Assembly (NCBI GenBank): GCA_011634665.1
Contig: WAEK01000024.1
Coordinates: 137,001 to 201,000 of the forward strand
Direction: 5' to 3'
DNA: 64,000 nucleotides
Source of the DNA: Mortierella sp. BCC40632
Lineage: Eukaryota; Mortierellomycota; Mortierellomycetes; Mortierellales; Mortierellaceae
The notes under the pieces are model-generated. The model was not told the origin of the DNA. It searched no databases and saw only the letters and a program-made list of their open reading frames with translations. Each line of letters begins with the position of its first letter. Positions within the stretch are counted from its first letter, which is position 1. Below, one piece after another: positions 1-12,464 of this stretch. Both the position numbers and the translations under genes were made by a program.

Positions 1-960
1 GACAGTGGGACGCGAGCCGCGACGAAAAAAGAAAGAAAGAAGGGGTATGAAAATCCTTGAAAGTGTTTCTGGCACTCTTTCGTTTTTCCGAGGCAAACGA
101 TGGCAATTATTTTCGTGATGAAAGAGAGAGAGAGAGAGAAAAAAAAAGCGCGGCAAAATCTCTGAACGAAACGACGAGCAAAAGGAGAGCAAAAGGAGAA
201 TAGGAGAATATGTGATGACAATGGCAACGACGGCGAAGACGACGACAACGACCTAGCATCATGTCGACCCTTGCCTGACGCCTCTGAAAAAATAAAGTAA
301 GAGTCGCACTCCTTTTTCGAGAGTTGGACGTCGTGGATCCTCCTGCATAACGATTTGAAATCAAAGCAGACAAAGCGGGATAGTACAAGCTCGCGCAATG
401 AAGGATTGGGCATTGAGACGCCACCCGTGGCTTAGCTAAAAAAGGAGCTTCCCTCACAAAGGCCCTGAGGGCTCTCGAGGATGCAGCATGTCTTTTGACT
501 AATTTGAAATCAATGCTTTCTCGTCATTCACCGCCGTTGCACCCATGTCTCCATCTCTTCCTCGAAGACTCTTTCCTTTTCCTTTTTTTTTTTTTTTTTT
601 TTTTTTTTTTCTCTCTAGTCCCTATTGTCTTTGTTATCTCTTCGCCAAGAAACGACTGACGCCACCACTCATTGCAAGACTCCATAGGCATAACAAAGAC
701 CGGCTTTATTTTTCTCTATAGATGGTTTCTTTTTTCTTTTTTCTTTTTAAAAATGCTATTGTTCAATATCTCCAAGGTCACCCTTTGGTCAGCTTGAAAA
801 GGTAAGCCAAAGGAAATACCCCTCCCCCCTTTTTTTTGTTTTCCTTAGTGCTGCTCAGATCAATGAGATAGCTCTTTGGATGGGCTGTCTATTACCCTTT
901 CACTTTTTTTTCTCTCGAGAAATCGAGAGTAATCGAGGGGAGGAGGAGGAAGAGAGTCTT
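1..960. other. Intergenic / 3' flank, no gene seen
   Basis: I see no supportable coding region here. It holds a short GA tract (about 122-140), a 28-T run (583-610) and the 3' flank of the CAP gene that ends at 968 on the minus strand. An AATAAA on the minus strand lies at 705-710. The open frame on the minus strand at 107-457 has no recognisable family and is rich in low-complexity residues. Confidence 0.5.
705..710 (-). terminator. Poly(A) signal candidate for the CAP/PR-1 gene
   Basis: AATAAA on the minus strand (TTTATT on plus), about 260 nt downstream of the stop at 968. The position fits a 3' UTR, but the hexamer is short and could be chance. Confidence 0.35.
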
Positions 961-967
961 TCCTACT

Positions 968-1923
968 TTATCGTCGCTTGGGAAGGACGTTCTGACGGAA
1001 GTAAGCATTGTTGTTCGAGACAATGTTGCCTGGGGGATCATACTCGCAGATGTAGATGTTCCAGTTGCTACCAGGGCAGAACCTCTTGGCACAGCCCACG
1101 GACTTGGTCGACTTCCACACCACCTGGGTGAAATGACCAGTACCCATCGCGAAACCGGGTTGGTTGTAGTCGTATTTCTCGACTTCGTTGTACCAGGCAG
1201 TGATCGCGGTGTTGAAGTCTCTGTAACCAGCAGCCAAGTTCTCACCATACTAAAAATATCGAAGAAAAAAAAAAAAAAAAGGACAGCCTAATGTCAGTCA
1301 ACCTTGTTCAATCCATTCGACAACGGCTTTTCAGTCAATCTCTTCAGGACGAGGAAAACCTTTTAGGGCTCTTCATCAGCCATTGAGTTGTATCTTACCT
1401 TGCCACGGCTGTGCTGGAATTGACATCTCTGGAGCCAGTTGCTACCGAACTTGGCAGCATTATCGTTCCAAGTCAGTGGAGGAGAACCATGCAGAGCGCG
1501 GAATTTGTTGTGTGTGTCCAGAATTCCCTGCTGCTCCTTGGTCAAAGCCTTGGCGCCGCCCTTGCCGGGTGTAGGCTTCTTGGGCTTGGGTGCAGGCTTC
1601 TTCTTGGGTGCAGGCTTCTTCTTGGGTGCAGGCTTCTTCTTGGGTGCAGGCTTCTTCTTGGGCTTTGGCGCAGGCTTCTTGGGCTCAGGCTGGGGCTCGC
1701 CACGGCGAAGAAGGGTGTGGGCCCCAGGGAAGGGCATGATGTCAACTTCATCCCCCTCGGTGGTATAGACGTCAGTGTCCACGACAGCGTCATCAGCGAT
1801 GGGTTCAGCGAGGGCGAGGTTGTCGAATTCGAGGGCGGTGATCGAGCGGGGCTCAAGGGAAACTTGGGCAGAGACGGCCAGAATGGCGGCGCTCGCCAAG
1901 AGGAAGGAAGTGAGTTTGACCAT
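968..1923 (-). CDS. Secreted CAP/PR-1 (SCP/Tpx-1/Ag5) family protein with Lys-Pro linker
   Basis: Two exons, 1923-1399 and 1249-968, 268 aa, intron GTAAGA...TTTTTAG with both sides in phase 0. The N-terminus (MVKLTSFLLASAAILAVSAQ) is a typical signal peptide. It is followed by an acidic stretch, then a repeated Lys/Pro/Ala linker with four copies of KKKPAP (about residues 80-115), then a complete CAP domain: GILDTHNKFRALHG, the GENLA motif created exactly at the splice junction (HSRGK|YGENLAAGY), GHFTQVVW and ICEYDPPGN near the end. CAP proteins are extracellular; fungal members bind sterols or lipids and some act at the cell wall. The basic Pro-rich linker suggests binding to wall polymers, which is inference. 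The start is the only ATG giving a signal peptide. A TTGG repeat lies just upstream in the leader. Confidence 0.93.
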
Positions 1924-1934
1924 GATAGGCTGGA

Positions 1935-2000
1935 GGTTGGTTGGTTGGTTGGTTGGTTGGTTGGTTGGTTGGTTGGTTGGTTGGTTAGTTGGTTGGTTAG
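1935..2000. repeat. (TTGG)n microsatellite in the leader of the CAP gene
   Basis: About 16 tandem TTGG units with one TTAG variant near the end, beginning 12 nt upstream of the CAP start codon. On the mRNA strand it reads CCAA repeats, so it would lie in the 5' UTR or core promoter. Confidence 0.9.
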
Positions 2001-5000
2001 TGAAGGTTGTTTTGGCTAGAGGGAAATGCTGAGAGAAGCAAGGAAGGGGTTCGTGGGACAGGGTTGGTTGGCAGATTCTCGGGATCGAGGCGCCAGTGGA
2101 GGTGGTCGTGAAGATGAGAGGGCGAGGGCGGGGGATGATGACTTTTTTTTTGAGTGGCAGGGGACAGGGTTTTATACAAACGCATGAGCAAAGTGCTCCT
2201 TCTCTCGGGCGTCAACGGTACTGGTCGTCCATCCACTGACAAAGGGTGCCCACAAGCGATCGTCAGTACCGTCTCGGCGGTGGTGCGGAGGTGAATTGGG
2301 GGGGACATGTACACTTTCATGCTAGCAGGAAACTCTCTTTTCCCTTTGTTCTTGCTCCTGCTACCCTCTCTCGTATGGGAAAAAGAATGAGCTCGCTCTC
2401 GCCGCAGACACAATTCTCGACAGTGTTCTTTCTTTTCTGAGAGCCGGCGAGTTTTAAGCATATTTTGGGTTATTTCGTAAATTGCAGGTTAATTAGGCGA
2501 GCACCTCGGGCACAGGGGAAGGAATCGAGTTGTTCGCTGTTCTTGAGAGCAACAACAACAAAAAACAACAGTGTTGGTCATCTGTGAGAGTATAGGAAAA
2601 CGCGCTCCACAGAGGGATCAGTTGGAATGCGGTCCACGGGGGAGGAGGGGACAAAACAGACCTCAAGTCATACCAGGTCTGCTCTCGGATCTCGTCTGAG
2701 CACAAGAAACGAAGTGACCGAGGCTGTAAGTAAGGGTGGGAGAGGGGGAGAGGGGGAAGGGGGATTCATGGGGCTGGATCTCCGCTCTGCCAGTTGGCAC
2801 GAATAGTCCACTACATCCGAGGACTCGTGCCGTTCCATACTCGGTAATGTACTGCCCACAGGTGGAGAATAGGGGTATAGAGAAAGGATGTGAGGGGTAT
2901 ACTGGAGCCGCGTCTATTTCCCGGAACATGGGATATACTAGAACCGTCCACGGCAGACATGTGGGAGCTGATCGATTCAGACCCACAGAATTCGTTCTCA
3001 GTTCATCCCTTGCATGGAAGGTACAGTTTCTTTATGTATGAGAGTGTGACAGAAAGGAGCAAATGAAATAATACAATGAAGAAAAAGAAGACGGATTTAT
3101 CATAGAACAGTGTATACTGTACTCGAGTGTAGTTTGCCTCCCACATCTCGTTCTGGGAAAAAAAGTAGCCTGGCGGGATGATGGAATAGAAGGAGGATGC
3201 ATACGAATACAAATGTAGACATACATTGAAAGTAGAGACAAAGCGCAACGAGATTGATGTCCTTTGCAAAAGGAAGCCTGGGGCAATCTGAATAGATTAG
3301 CTCCCACAATATGATCCAAGGGTTTGTGCGTGAATAATGTTTTTGAACCATTTTCCTAGTTCAGTCGGGATCCCTATCCCCTTCCCTCTTTGCTCCGCAG
3401 TGTTGTCTAGGCCAAAAGATACCCGCCAATGATTGGAAAACGAGGAGACAAATAACTCGAATGAGGAGTATGGCGTGGTGTCCCAGATATTGTTGAGCGC
3501 CCTGAGGCAAAAAGATGGAAACGCGAGGCTAGATCTCACGCCGTCCAGTTTAATCCCCGGCGATTAGGGGTGTGAGAGTAAGAGATCAGAACTAGGGTTG
3601 TTGGTTGCCATGGCTAACTTCCACATTTTTCTCCGCTGCTCGGTTACCCTCTGGTCTGTGGGTAGGACAAGATGGAAGAAAGTCGTTTAGCTACCACCTC
3701 GGTTGTATATTGCAATTGTCCTAACAGCTTGGGGTTCTTTATTCGTGAGAGCATTTCATAACGTGAGGCTGGCTGGTTGTTTTGAGATGACTCGTGGTCG
3801 ACCCGTGGAATGTCCCCCTGTCCCACATACCCTATGTTCTACACGTCCTCTGTTTTCTATACGTCCTACCTGTCTCTAATGAACAACATAAGCCCCAGTC
3901 CCACATTGCTAAACATGGTACCGCATGCCCATTCAGAGGAAGAAAATACAAAAATGAAGTACTCGAGAGCACTGAGTGTGTCCATGAGAGATTTGCACTC
4001 GAAATTGAATCCATATCATTGCTGCCTTCTAAGAATTTAGGAATTGCCAGAGCTAGTGGGAGCGCCCTTGAGCAATAGTAGATGTATTGCAGTTCATATC
4101 GAGCGGACAGAGGGCACTTGAGGTACATTTCACGAGATGGTGGTGATAGAATGCCGGCTGATGGAAGAGAGGCAACCATGGCCTAGGCAATCCCTTTAAT
4201 GAGGATGATTACAGGCCATTGAGGGAGGAGAAGGTCATGACAACAAGATAGTGAATGATGGAGAGGAAAAGATCGCTGTAGTATCGAGAAGAGTGCGCTG
4301 TTTTCATTTCTGCCTTTCTCCTCAGCTTCGCTCTACTCCTCTTGTTGAAGAGAAGGAAGAGAAAGTAGAGAGAGAAAGAGATCGCGAGCGGGTCCTAAGC
4401 GGTCAGCCCATACGAAACGAGTCCAACGCTGAAGGAGAGAGATATCAAGTCTTTTTTTTTTTTTTTTTTTTTTTTGAGGTGAAGTGTTCCCTCATTACCC
4501 TCGATTACTGAAGCAGCATCAAATGAGTGAATGACAATGCACCTTACCCTTGAGGAGAAACAACCGACCTTTGAGGTTAGCCATTTCATAGAAAAGACTA
4601 CGGCATGCATGCAAAGTCAGCCTGGCTGTGCAGCAGCTGGTACCAATGGCAAGATGATCCGCCGAGAGGCATGTGATTCAATGCATTGCCCTTTGATTGC
4701 TCAAAATGCCTCGACAGGACTCTCATCCGTTCTGCTCAGACATTTTCAGAACGCCCATGTGAATGGGAATGCACACCAGTCTGGTTCCTGCTCGTGTGAG
4801 TTCAGTCACTGTCTCTTTTGCTCTAAACTTATCCTTCCCATTTCAAGAGAGTTTACGGTGAGGGGCCAGGGACTCGGCGGTGTTTGCTTTCAGATGCCGT
4901 CCATACAGAAGACAGGACACCCCTTGGAGAATAACAACCCATGCACAACTACTAACGGCTTGTCCTATTCATAGATGCCAAGACTGACGGGTATGTAACG

Positions 5001-5446
5001 ACCAAGCTTCGCAGATGTAGTAAAGCGCGCCTTCAGAAGACTCTACCGCAGACATGTGTGTTACTATTATGGCTGCTGGTTGCTGTAGAATACTCGAAGC
5101 CGCAAGGACTTGATTTAAAGGATCCAAGAGCATGGAGTGGCGAACAAGGATTACAGGTTACTTCATGCAGGTTCAGTCTTATAGAATAGGCAGCGTTGCC
5201 ACCTACACCTCGGTGAGCTATATTCGTGCCTTGTTGACTTATTGTCACATTCAGACTATGGCGGGAATGTTGATGCCACTCAAGCGACTCTTTCTAAATT
5301 GTTCTGATAGAGATTGTCCAGAGAAAGCGGGAGTCTTATCTCCGAGGATGGCCAGGCATACCGCAGTAAGCACTCTTGTTAGTTTCAATCGACCTGAAGG
5401 AGTCTTGCGAACAAGTCAAAGGTGGCCTGGTAAGATGTTAGACCTA

Positions 5447-5485
<39 letters not shown>

Positions 5486-7325
5486 GATAGGTTTAGCAAC
5501 TCCAGAAGTGTCTAGTCGTTTTGGCGGAATGAAATTTGCCACCAATTATACGTTCCCAATCGAGTATGGTACGGATGTTTGCTTCTAGTCGCCGTATGGA
5601 GGGTCTGCCAACTAATGGGAAATGACTCGACAAGACATCTACTTCAGCCTAACCGCGATGGAGTTCTTAGCTTTGGTCTCTTTAGTCTTCTAGAGAATAG
5701 CAAGGAAACAGACTGAAAGACATTCAAGCTCTGTTGGTTCATCACCAACCTGATGGGATTGAACTCTCAATGTCGAGCTGTTCTAAGACTCCTTTACCTC
5801 ACATTTTGCAGAGGAAATGTGGCGGATAGGCAAGTACAAGAGAAGAGATTGTAATCTCTTATCAGAGTGGAGAGTGCGTAACTCCAAATTGTTCCGAGAA
5901 TGAGTTTTACAGAAGTGCACCTTTTGGTCAACAAGATTTTACCAACTGTGGTGTGGGCGTCGTAGAAGGAAAGGGAGATCTTTTGAGAAATACGAGGAGA
6001 GAAGGGAATCCGGCAACTGGATGCAGTGCCCAGGGAAAGAGGGGGATTTGGCAATAGAGCAAGTTGAATTAAAATATGCCATTGAACTATAGACGGCAGG
6101 TCCATTGGAGACGTGTTTGGCAGGATAAAGAACAGACTCACAGCGAGGAGGGGATGCAACCACATCTTGCGAGGAATCCGCTTGGCATGTGAAATGGTCA
6201 AGTTCTGGGGGTGGGGGGGCGAAGTTACGCCCGAGCAGCATCTCTCTCCAGACGAGAGTTGTGCTGATCCCCCTTCCCCTTTCTCATTCCTCTCTGCGAT
6301 TCCCAATGTGAATGGTGTGTTCTGGTAAGCTACCTCTCCTTGCACGCAAACACTGATTTTGGTAGTGTATAAAAGGCACTTCCGAACGCCACCCTACACC
6401 GGCACTTATCCGATAACCACGTTTAGAACCAAGGCTCGCCACCTCAAGAACTATTGTATTTCCTGTTACAAGTATCACACAATGCAATTGATATCCATCT
6501 TAAGGTTGTGTGATTCGACAAAAAGTTTTGTTTTAAAGAAGGCAACATCTTGTTCATTCTTAGTTTGCCGCCTATTCCATGCTCTCTATGCTACTAGGTC
6601 TTTATCATTTCAAAGTGCCTGCTGGGCGACGGGACCCCGATCGAGCTAAGGGGTCGTGCTTTCCAGGCAACTGTAGATAGCCTGTTTGTATCACTGTGTA
6701 GCTTTTTTGACAGCTAGATGTGAACATTATTTGTTAAGGACACTAAATTTGGGATATGAATGAGATTTGGACTTGAAGCATCTTGGGACACGGTGGGCGA
6801 AGACTGAGGTTCAATGAAACTGCTAAGAGTAAGCAGAGGTGTCTTCATCTTAGTTTTTTTTTCTTCCCCGCCCCACCCCTCCTCAAGCTTGTCCCTGAGA
6901 TCCAGATGGGAGTGGAGTTCCCTCTTATTCTTTTCCTCACTCACTCCTTATCTCACCTAAGGTTTCCCCATTCTTGAAATTGGTTCCCAATGAGAAGTAG
7001 AAGGTCCTGGTTTTCCTTGTATTGTGCAAACTTCAGTCGTATAAAAACTTGCTTTACTTCCTCCACCTACACATTTCCGATCTTCACTTCTAAGAATTGT
7101 ATCCCCCCCCCCTTTTCACAGACGTTCATGACGTCTGTTTGAATGATTTCTAGTCTCGCTCTAAGCATTTCGGACTGAACTGAGCCCCCCCCCTCCTTAC
7201 CGTCCCCTCCTTTCCTTCTCGAATCAAGAACGTTCTTCAAACTGTTTTTACTCACAACCCTACAGAAATCTATTGTGGTTCATTGTTAACATAATAGAAA
7301 AAAAACTAGGAGAGGGTACCCTTCC
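2001..7325. other. Gene-poor block, composition unlike the rest
   Basis: No intact gene is supportable. Apart from T runs at 4452-4475 and 5450-5479, this stretch is nearly free of the CT/GA and homopolymer tracts seen in every other intergenic region. Open frames such as plus 4531-4974 and minus 5794-6345 have balanced composition but no motif I recognise. A degraded relative of the 7326-7829 frame is annotated at 6532-6693, so at least part of the block is decayed coding sequence. Confidence 0.5.
6532..6693 (+). pseudogene. Degraded paralogue of the 7326-7829 reading frame
   Basis: Read in the frame of ttt at 6532 it gives FKEGNILFILSLPPIPCSLCY, a stop, then VFIISKCLLGDGTPIEL and ends in DSLFVS. 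This aligns over about 50 residues with LREGDVLSVPGSPPTPSSLHY / WIFTNTKYLPCNGVPVEL / DRLLVS at 7656-7826. Conserved positions include EG(D/N)(V/I)L, PPxPxSLxY, K, G(V/T)P(V/I)EL and L(L/F)VS. The alignment is ungapped up to the EL, with a short length difference afterwards. The internal TAG and the loss of an open frame upstream mark it as a relic. The family is unknown to me. Confidence 0.6.
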
Positions 7326-7829
7326 ATGCGAGTGCTTTTACTCTTCAGTTTGTTCTTGACTTTGATCAGAGACGAGCTGTGCTTCAAGATCGGTGTCGAT
7401 TTCCAGCTTTGGAGGACGTGTCGAATAACTATAGGCAGTGCAGACGGAAACGGTAGTACAGTCTTTTGCAGAGACCAAGAGACTTATTTTGGGCTACTCA
7501 CCAGCACGATCAGAGTGCATTGTGGAGGCGTGTTTGTCATTGAAATTCCACATAGTAAACTCTCGTCCCCTCGAGGCCGTGGTTGTTATGACTTACCCTA
7601 TACAGTTCGACAACCAGGATTTGTGCAGTCAGGAACAGTAAGGTCTGGTACGTCTTTGAGAGAAGGTGATGTCTTGTCCGTCCCTGGTTCGCCGCCTACT
7701 CCAAGCAGTCTACATTACTGGATCTTTACCAACACAAAGTATCTGCCATGCAATGGGGTCCCAGTCGAGTTAGGACCCTATTACGGGCCTTGTAGTCCAG
7801 GAAATTGTGATAGACTGCTAGTATCATAA
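7326..7829 (+). CDS. Unknown protein, possible decayed family member
   Basis: An uninterrupted 167-codon frame starting MRVLLLFSLFLTLIRDELCF, which looks like a signal peptide or membrane segment, followed by a Gly/Ser/Pro-rich body with several Cys and no family motif I recognise. The last 57 codons are related to the degraded sequence at 6532-6693, and the substitution pattern (conservative changes at matching codons) suggests both once encoded protein. I cannot tell whether this copy is expressed, whether it lacks 5' exons, or whether it is itself decaying. There is no CT-rich leader like those of the functional genes in this window. Confidence 0.35.
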   Translation: MRVLLLFSLFLTLIRDELCFKIGVDFQLWRTCRITIGSADGNGSTVFCRDQETYFGLLTSTIRVHCGGVFVIEIPHSKLSSPRGRGCYDLPYTVRQPGFVQSGTVRSGTSLREGDVLSVPGSPPTPSSLHYWIFTNTKYLPCNGVPVELGPYYGPCSPGNCDRLLVS

Positions 7830-9100
7830 TTTAGCTCTTAGATGCCAAGATGGACTCCATCCAACTGGTCTTCGGAGTCAGGCTACTTGATCGATGTGTG
7901 TTTTTTCGTGCAAGACTCTTGGATCAATTGAGTTTGAGTTCTAGACCTAGAAATCATCGGGGGTGTGCGGAGGAGGAAGAGAGGGAGTCTGGCAGGTAGT
8001 TGAGGTACATACACACAGCAACACTACTCTTTGGAGTCGTCGGTACTGATTTTAATAGCGAGAACACACTATGGTCTTTTGGGGTCCAGCCTCTCAATGC
8101 TGCATGTAGGCGTCTTCGCTAGTCAATCTCCTTTCCTTCTTTTTTTTTCTTTTTCTTTTTTCCCTCATATGTACCCTGTCCCATTTTTATTGCTATTACC
8201 ATCTTCTGGGATCGGACATCACACCATTGCTCACACCTAGTATGTTAAACCAGTGTGAATGCTCAGCTGGTCGTGTGCGTTAATAGTTTTTCCGAAATAT
8301 TCATCTCTAGTGATGCTAACGAGGTTCCTATCAAAGTAGCGCAATCCAAAGGGGAGAGAGGAGAGCAAATAGAAGCAACTTGTGAGGTGAGGATTACAAA
8401 AGAAAGGTCCACGCAACAAAATGGAGCAATCCAGAGAACCATGGAAAAAGTAGCGAGGCTATATAGGGGAGTGTAAAGGAGAGAAAGAGAGAGAAGACAT
8501 ATGACAAACCGATGGCCGAGTGTTTTCATCTCTCCCCTTTTTGGAAAAACAGGAATGGTCGTTGCTCGATCGTCATCAGCATCGAGGCCTCTCCGGTTCT
8601 GTCCAGCTCTTGAATGGTGTCTCAAAAAGGCAAAAAAAAAAACGCTCCTCTCCTCCTCTGACACGGGAAAATGATCTTGCGTACCAATAGGAATTAGTCA
8701 GACCCGATCTGGTTAGGTTACGCAAGAACAAGACGCAAGACGCGCGTCCATAATACGATTGGGTTGCTTATAGTATTTGCATTATCCAGCTTGCTTGCCC
8801 AAGACCTCGCTAACCGGAATCTAGATGCACGAGCCACTCAAGGAAGACTTTTTTTTTTCTCCCTCTAGTATATCTACCTTGCCTCTCTTCACCAGGTTTC
8901 TTTTTGAACATCTTTCTGTATCAAACTCCATTTGCCATATCTACTCTTGCTCTCTCAATTTTAACATTTCGTGTTTGCAGTGTTTCTACTACTCTTCTCT
9001 CTCTCGTTCTCTCACTCTCACTCTCATTCTCTCACACACTCTCTCTACTTTCTCAACCAGCTCTTTTTTTCCCCTTTCTAAACACCCCTTCGAAAAAAAA
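7830..9100. other. Intergenic; promoter and leader of the dehydrogenase gene
   Basis: No gene seen. The last 100 nt (about 8995-9075) are CT-rich with Ser/Leu-type shadow translation, matching the pyrimidine leader that precedes most genes here. Confidence 0.5.
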
Positions 9101-10166
9101 ATGTTGCACTCGCTCACCAAAGTCTCATTCTGGAAGACTTACTTCACGTCTTCTCGGTACTCATACGACCAAATGCCTGATCTCACAGGGAAGGTAGCCA
9201 TTGTCACAGGTGCCAACATCGGACTCGGTTATGCTACGATGGTCGCGCTTGCTGGTCATGGTGCTCATGTCTTTGCAGCCTGTCGTAGTCCACAGCGAGC
9301 CAAAGAAGCCATTGAACGAGCTCTAGTCGAGGCCAAGGAACGCTTCCCTTACACATGTCCCAAGGAACCCAAGATCGAATTCCTGGAGTTGGATTTGAAT
9401 GATCTACACAAGGTCCGAAAGGCAGCCAAAGAGTTTTTGGATCGAGGTTTACCTCTTCATATCCTGGTCAATAACTCAGGGATCATGGGAGTCCCCTTTG
9501 AACTGAGTGCGGATGGTATCGAGTCCCAGTTTGCAGTGAACCATTTAGGGTAAAGAGAACAGAACCAAAATCAAGACCCTTTTTGTATTTTGAGAATGGC
9601 TGAAAAAAAAAAGAGTCAATGGTTCTAACGCAAGGAGAGAGGGGGTGCACTCCCTACTATATTCTCTTTAGTCATTTCGTCTTTACGATGGATCTCTTGG
9701 ATCGAATCAAGGAATCCCAGCCGTCTAGGATCGTGGTCCTCTCCTCGATGGCCCACGAAACAACAGTCAAGGGTGGTATCGACTTTGACACTCTCAATGA
9801 CGAGACAAAATCCAGTGCCTTCACTCGTTATGGCCGATCCAAATTAGCCAACATCCTCTTTGCGAAAGCTCTTGCTCGTCGTCTCAAGGATGAACGAGTC
9901 TATGTCAACAACGCACATCCCGGATTTGTAAACACTGCACTTTCTAGGGGAACGGATGCGACTTTTGGTGAGAGGGTGGCCAAGGTGTCGGATATTTTAA
10001 AGGCCACCATGTCCATGTCTCCTGAAGTAGGTGCGTTGACTCAGTTGTACTTGGCAACAAGTCCCGAGGTCGAGAACAAGGATATTCGTGGACGCTACTT
10101 TATCCCGATTGCGAATGAGCTCGAACCAAGTAAGTTTTATTTCTTTAAGTGCTATTTCATTTTCAT

Positions 10167-10209
<43 letters not shown>

Positions 10210-10392
10210 ATGATCGGGCTGCTTGTTGTGCGTATATTCATTCGACATTTGTTTCCTTTACTAGCCGCATATGCTCTTGATGAAGCGCTCCAAGAACAGC
10301 TCTGGGAGTTCTCAGAGGAGCTTGTCCGAGAGAAGCTTGACAAGAAACCGTCTACCAAGGAATCCCCTGCAAAGGCAGCTGTAGATATATAA
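9101..10392 (+). CDS. Short-chain dehydrogenase/reductase (retinol dehydrogenase / WWOX-like)
   Basis: Three exons, 9101-9549, 9672-10129 and 10265-10392, 344 aa, all GT-AG with matching phases. Joined, it is a classical SDR: cofactor motif TGANIGLG near residue 35, NNSG in the central sheet, the junction NHLG|HFVFTMDLL, catalytic Ser in VVLSSMAHE, and the YGRSK active-site pair in SAFTRYGRSKLAN, then NAHPGFVNT. These features place it with the NAD(P)-dependent retinol-dehydrogenase/WWOX-like SDRs that act on lipid or retinoid-type alcohols; the substrate here is unknown. I chose MLHSLTKVSFW as the start because upstream in-frame sequence is CT-rich leader. Intron 2 carries a GA microsatellite. 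No peroxisomal or secretory signal is evident. Confidence 0.9.
10171..10204. repeat. (GA)n microsatellite in SDR intron 2
   Basis: About 17 GA units inside the 135-nt intron between exons 2 and 3 of the dehydrogenase. Confidence 0.9.
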
Positions 10393-10593
10393 ACCATGAC
10401 CATAGTGAACACCTTCATCTAAATCGACTTAGTTAGTATAAGTATTAAAGCCAATCCTCCTACCTCCCTTCCTTCTCCAACGATCATGACAACAAAAGAT
10501 GCAAGCCTTTTTTACAGAGTTAACAAAGAGGCTGAGAGAAAGAGAGAGAGAGAAAGGCTGGAGAGACATTCCGATCAACTATGCGCATATCAA

Positions 10594-10599
10594 AATAAA
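10594..10599 (+). terminator. Poly(A) signal candidate for the SDR gene
   Basis: AATAAA about 200 nt downstream of the SDR stop codon. Confidence 0.4.
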
Positions 10600-12429
10600 A
10601 CTTGACCGTTCAATATTCGCCTCTTCTTCTTCCTGGCACATGACTCTCTCGGTCGAGACCCATTGAAAGAGGCGATGATGGTGGTGGTGGTGGTGGTGGG
10701 GAAGGGGAACTGAGAAACATGGTGTACTGACCGTCTATTTCAGTGCCTACGTGGGGGGAAGGAGAAGGATCTCGAGCCGACGACAACACATTGAGATAAA
10801 ATAGATAGGGAAAGACCAAAAATGACTAGCATCACATAACACGCGTCGTATGCAAACAGACATGGGGATTTGTGTGTGCTTATCAAGTGTGGAGAAGGGG
10901 TGGCGTGGGCGTGTACAAACACACCCAGCCCTGAACAAGAGAGAGGGAGAGAGTCTCTCCCACTGTCAATAACCTGCATACACTGGATCGCATGGCTTTC
11001 CAAGGGGCGAGTCCCACGGTCTCTTTGCGTGAGATAAAGGAGGGAGGGAGACTCCAGTTTTTGACGACCAACTTTTTCCTATGAGAACAAAGAGGGTCCG
11101 AAATGACCGACAGGTAGTCAAGTGAGTTGTTTTTCTGGAGAAAGGCAACCAGTGGAGGGCATTTGTGTAACCTTCGGAAATCGGTGGGAGACCCTTTTCG
11201 AAGGTCGAATTAGAGAGAGAGAAAAAAAGTGGAGAGAGAATGCGGGCAAAATTGGTTTGTCGTGGTCAAACTGTCGTGCCGTCGATTTCGTTCCTACAGC
11301 GAGCGACCAAGAGCGAGAGAGAGAGAAAGCGGACAACGACAGCAGCGACCACTAAAGGAACAAACGTCGTGAAAGGGAGAGGCGACAAATCATTCCTGTC
11401 CATGGTCACTCGACTTTAACTATTCTCAACACCCCCTTCTCTCGAGGGTGACGACCAATCTATATCTCCTGTCTCCAGCCACAAAGGAGCCATGTCAGTC
11501 ATCTACACTCGGGTGTATTTTTTTCTTTATTCCTCTTTCGCCCCTTCCTTTCTCTTGGCTGCGGCAAATGAGGATGCAGAAGAGTCAGGCAGGGAAAAGC
11601 ATGTCTGTCTATAGACTCCTCTCCAGTAACTCCCCGCCCCATTCACCCACATGCAACACATGCAGTAGCAACGGGCAAGATCTGTCTCATTCCTCTCCAG
11701 AGAGAGCCTCTCTCCACATTCTTCCATGCCTTACTGTCCCAAGAATAAACAGAAGAACGCGTGTCCAGAGCCTGATCTCTTCAGATCGGAAATAGGGAGA
11801 GAAAAGGCGGATCGATATTGAGGTCGTTTTTTTTTCTTGGACAAGTAAGAGCGCAAGAGAGGAGGACTGAAGAAAAGGCTCCGAGACTCTCTGTATCGCA
11901 CATCGCTATCTGTCCTTCTATCCCCCCGCTCCGTCTGACAGGCATGGACAAAAAAAAGGCGTCGTTTGTTTTTGTGATCGTGGCCGAATTGCAGTAAAAG
12001 GGAACCTGTCAAGTGCGGGGGTGAGAGAGAGAAAACAATATGGACATGAGCATGAACATGAGCCAAAGGCAGAGGTGTGTGGGGGAAGACAGAGTGAGGC
12101 TATGGACCGGATGAAAGTGGGAAGAGGGTCAATGGACTCTCGTTGCCAAAACAACAACAAAAAAAGGGGGGTCAAGTTATTCAAATGAGCAAATCTTCCC
12201 CCTCCCTCCACCACCTTCCCAATCGCCGCGTTTCTCGTGCTTTTGGATGTGTGATTCGGAGGTGAGTTGGACTTGGATGGCGACTGTTCCCGATCTTTTT
12301 CTCTCTCTCCATGTCCCATGAGAGAAGGCTCTTTTAGCGCTTGGTATAAAGTGTTGGTCTGCAGACCCATTGGTCATTATCGATCGACTTCCACATGACA
12401 GCTCTCCAAGCACCGTGTGGAGAACCGAG

Positions 12430-12464
<35 letters not shown>

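Noticed and set aside
4531..4974. 147-codon plus-strand frame
   Set aside because: No recognisable motif and no relation that I could align to the 7326-7829 frame beyond a short shared ATGCCAAGA after it.
5794..6345. 183-codon minus-strand frame in the gene-poor block
   Set aside because: Balanced composition but no family motif, signal or related sequence elsewhere; lies in a region with decayed sequence.
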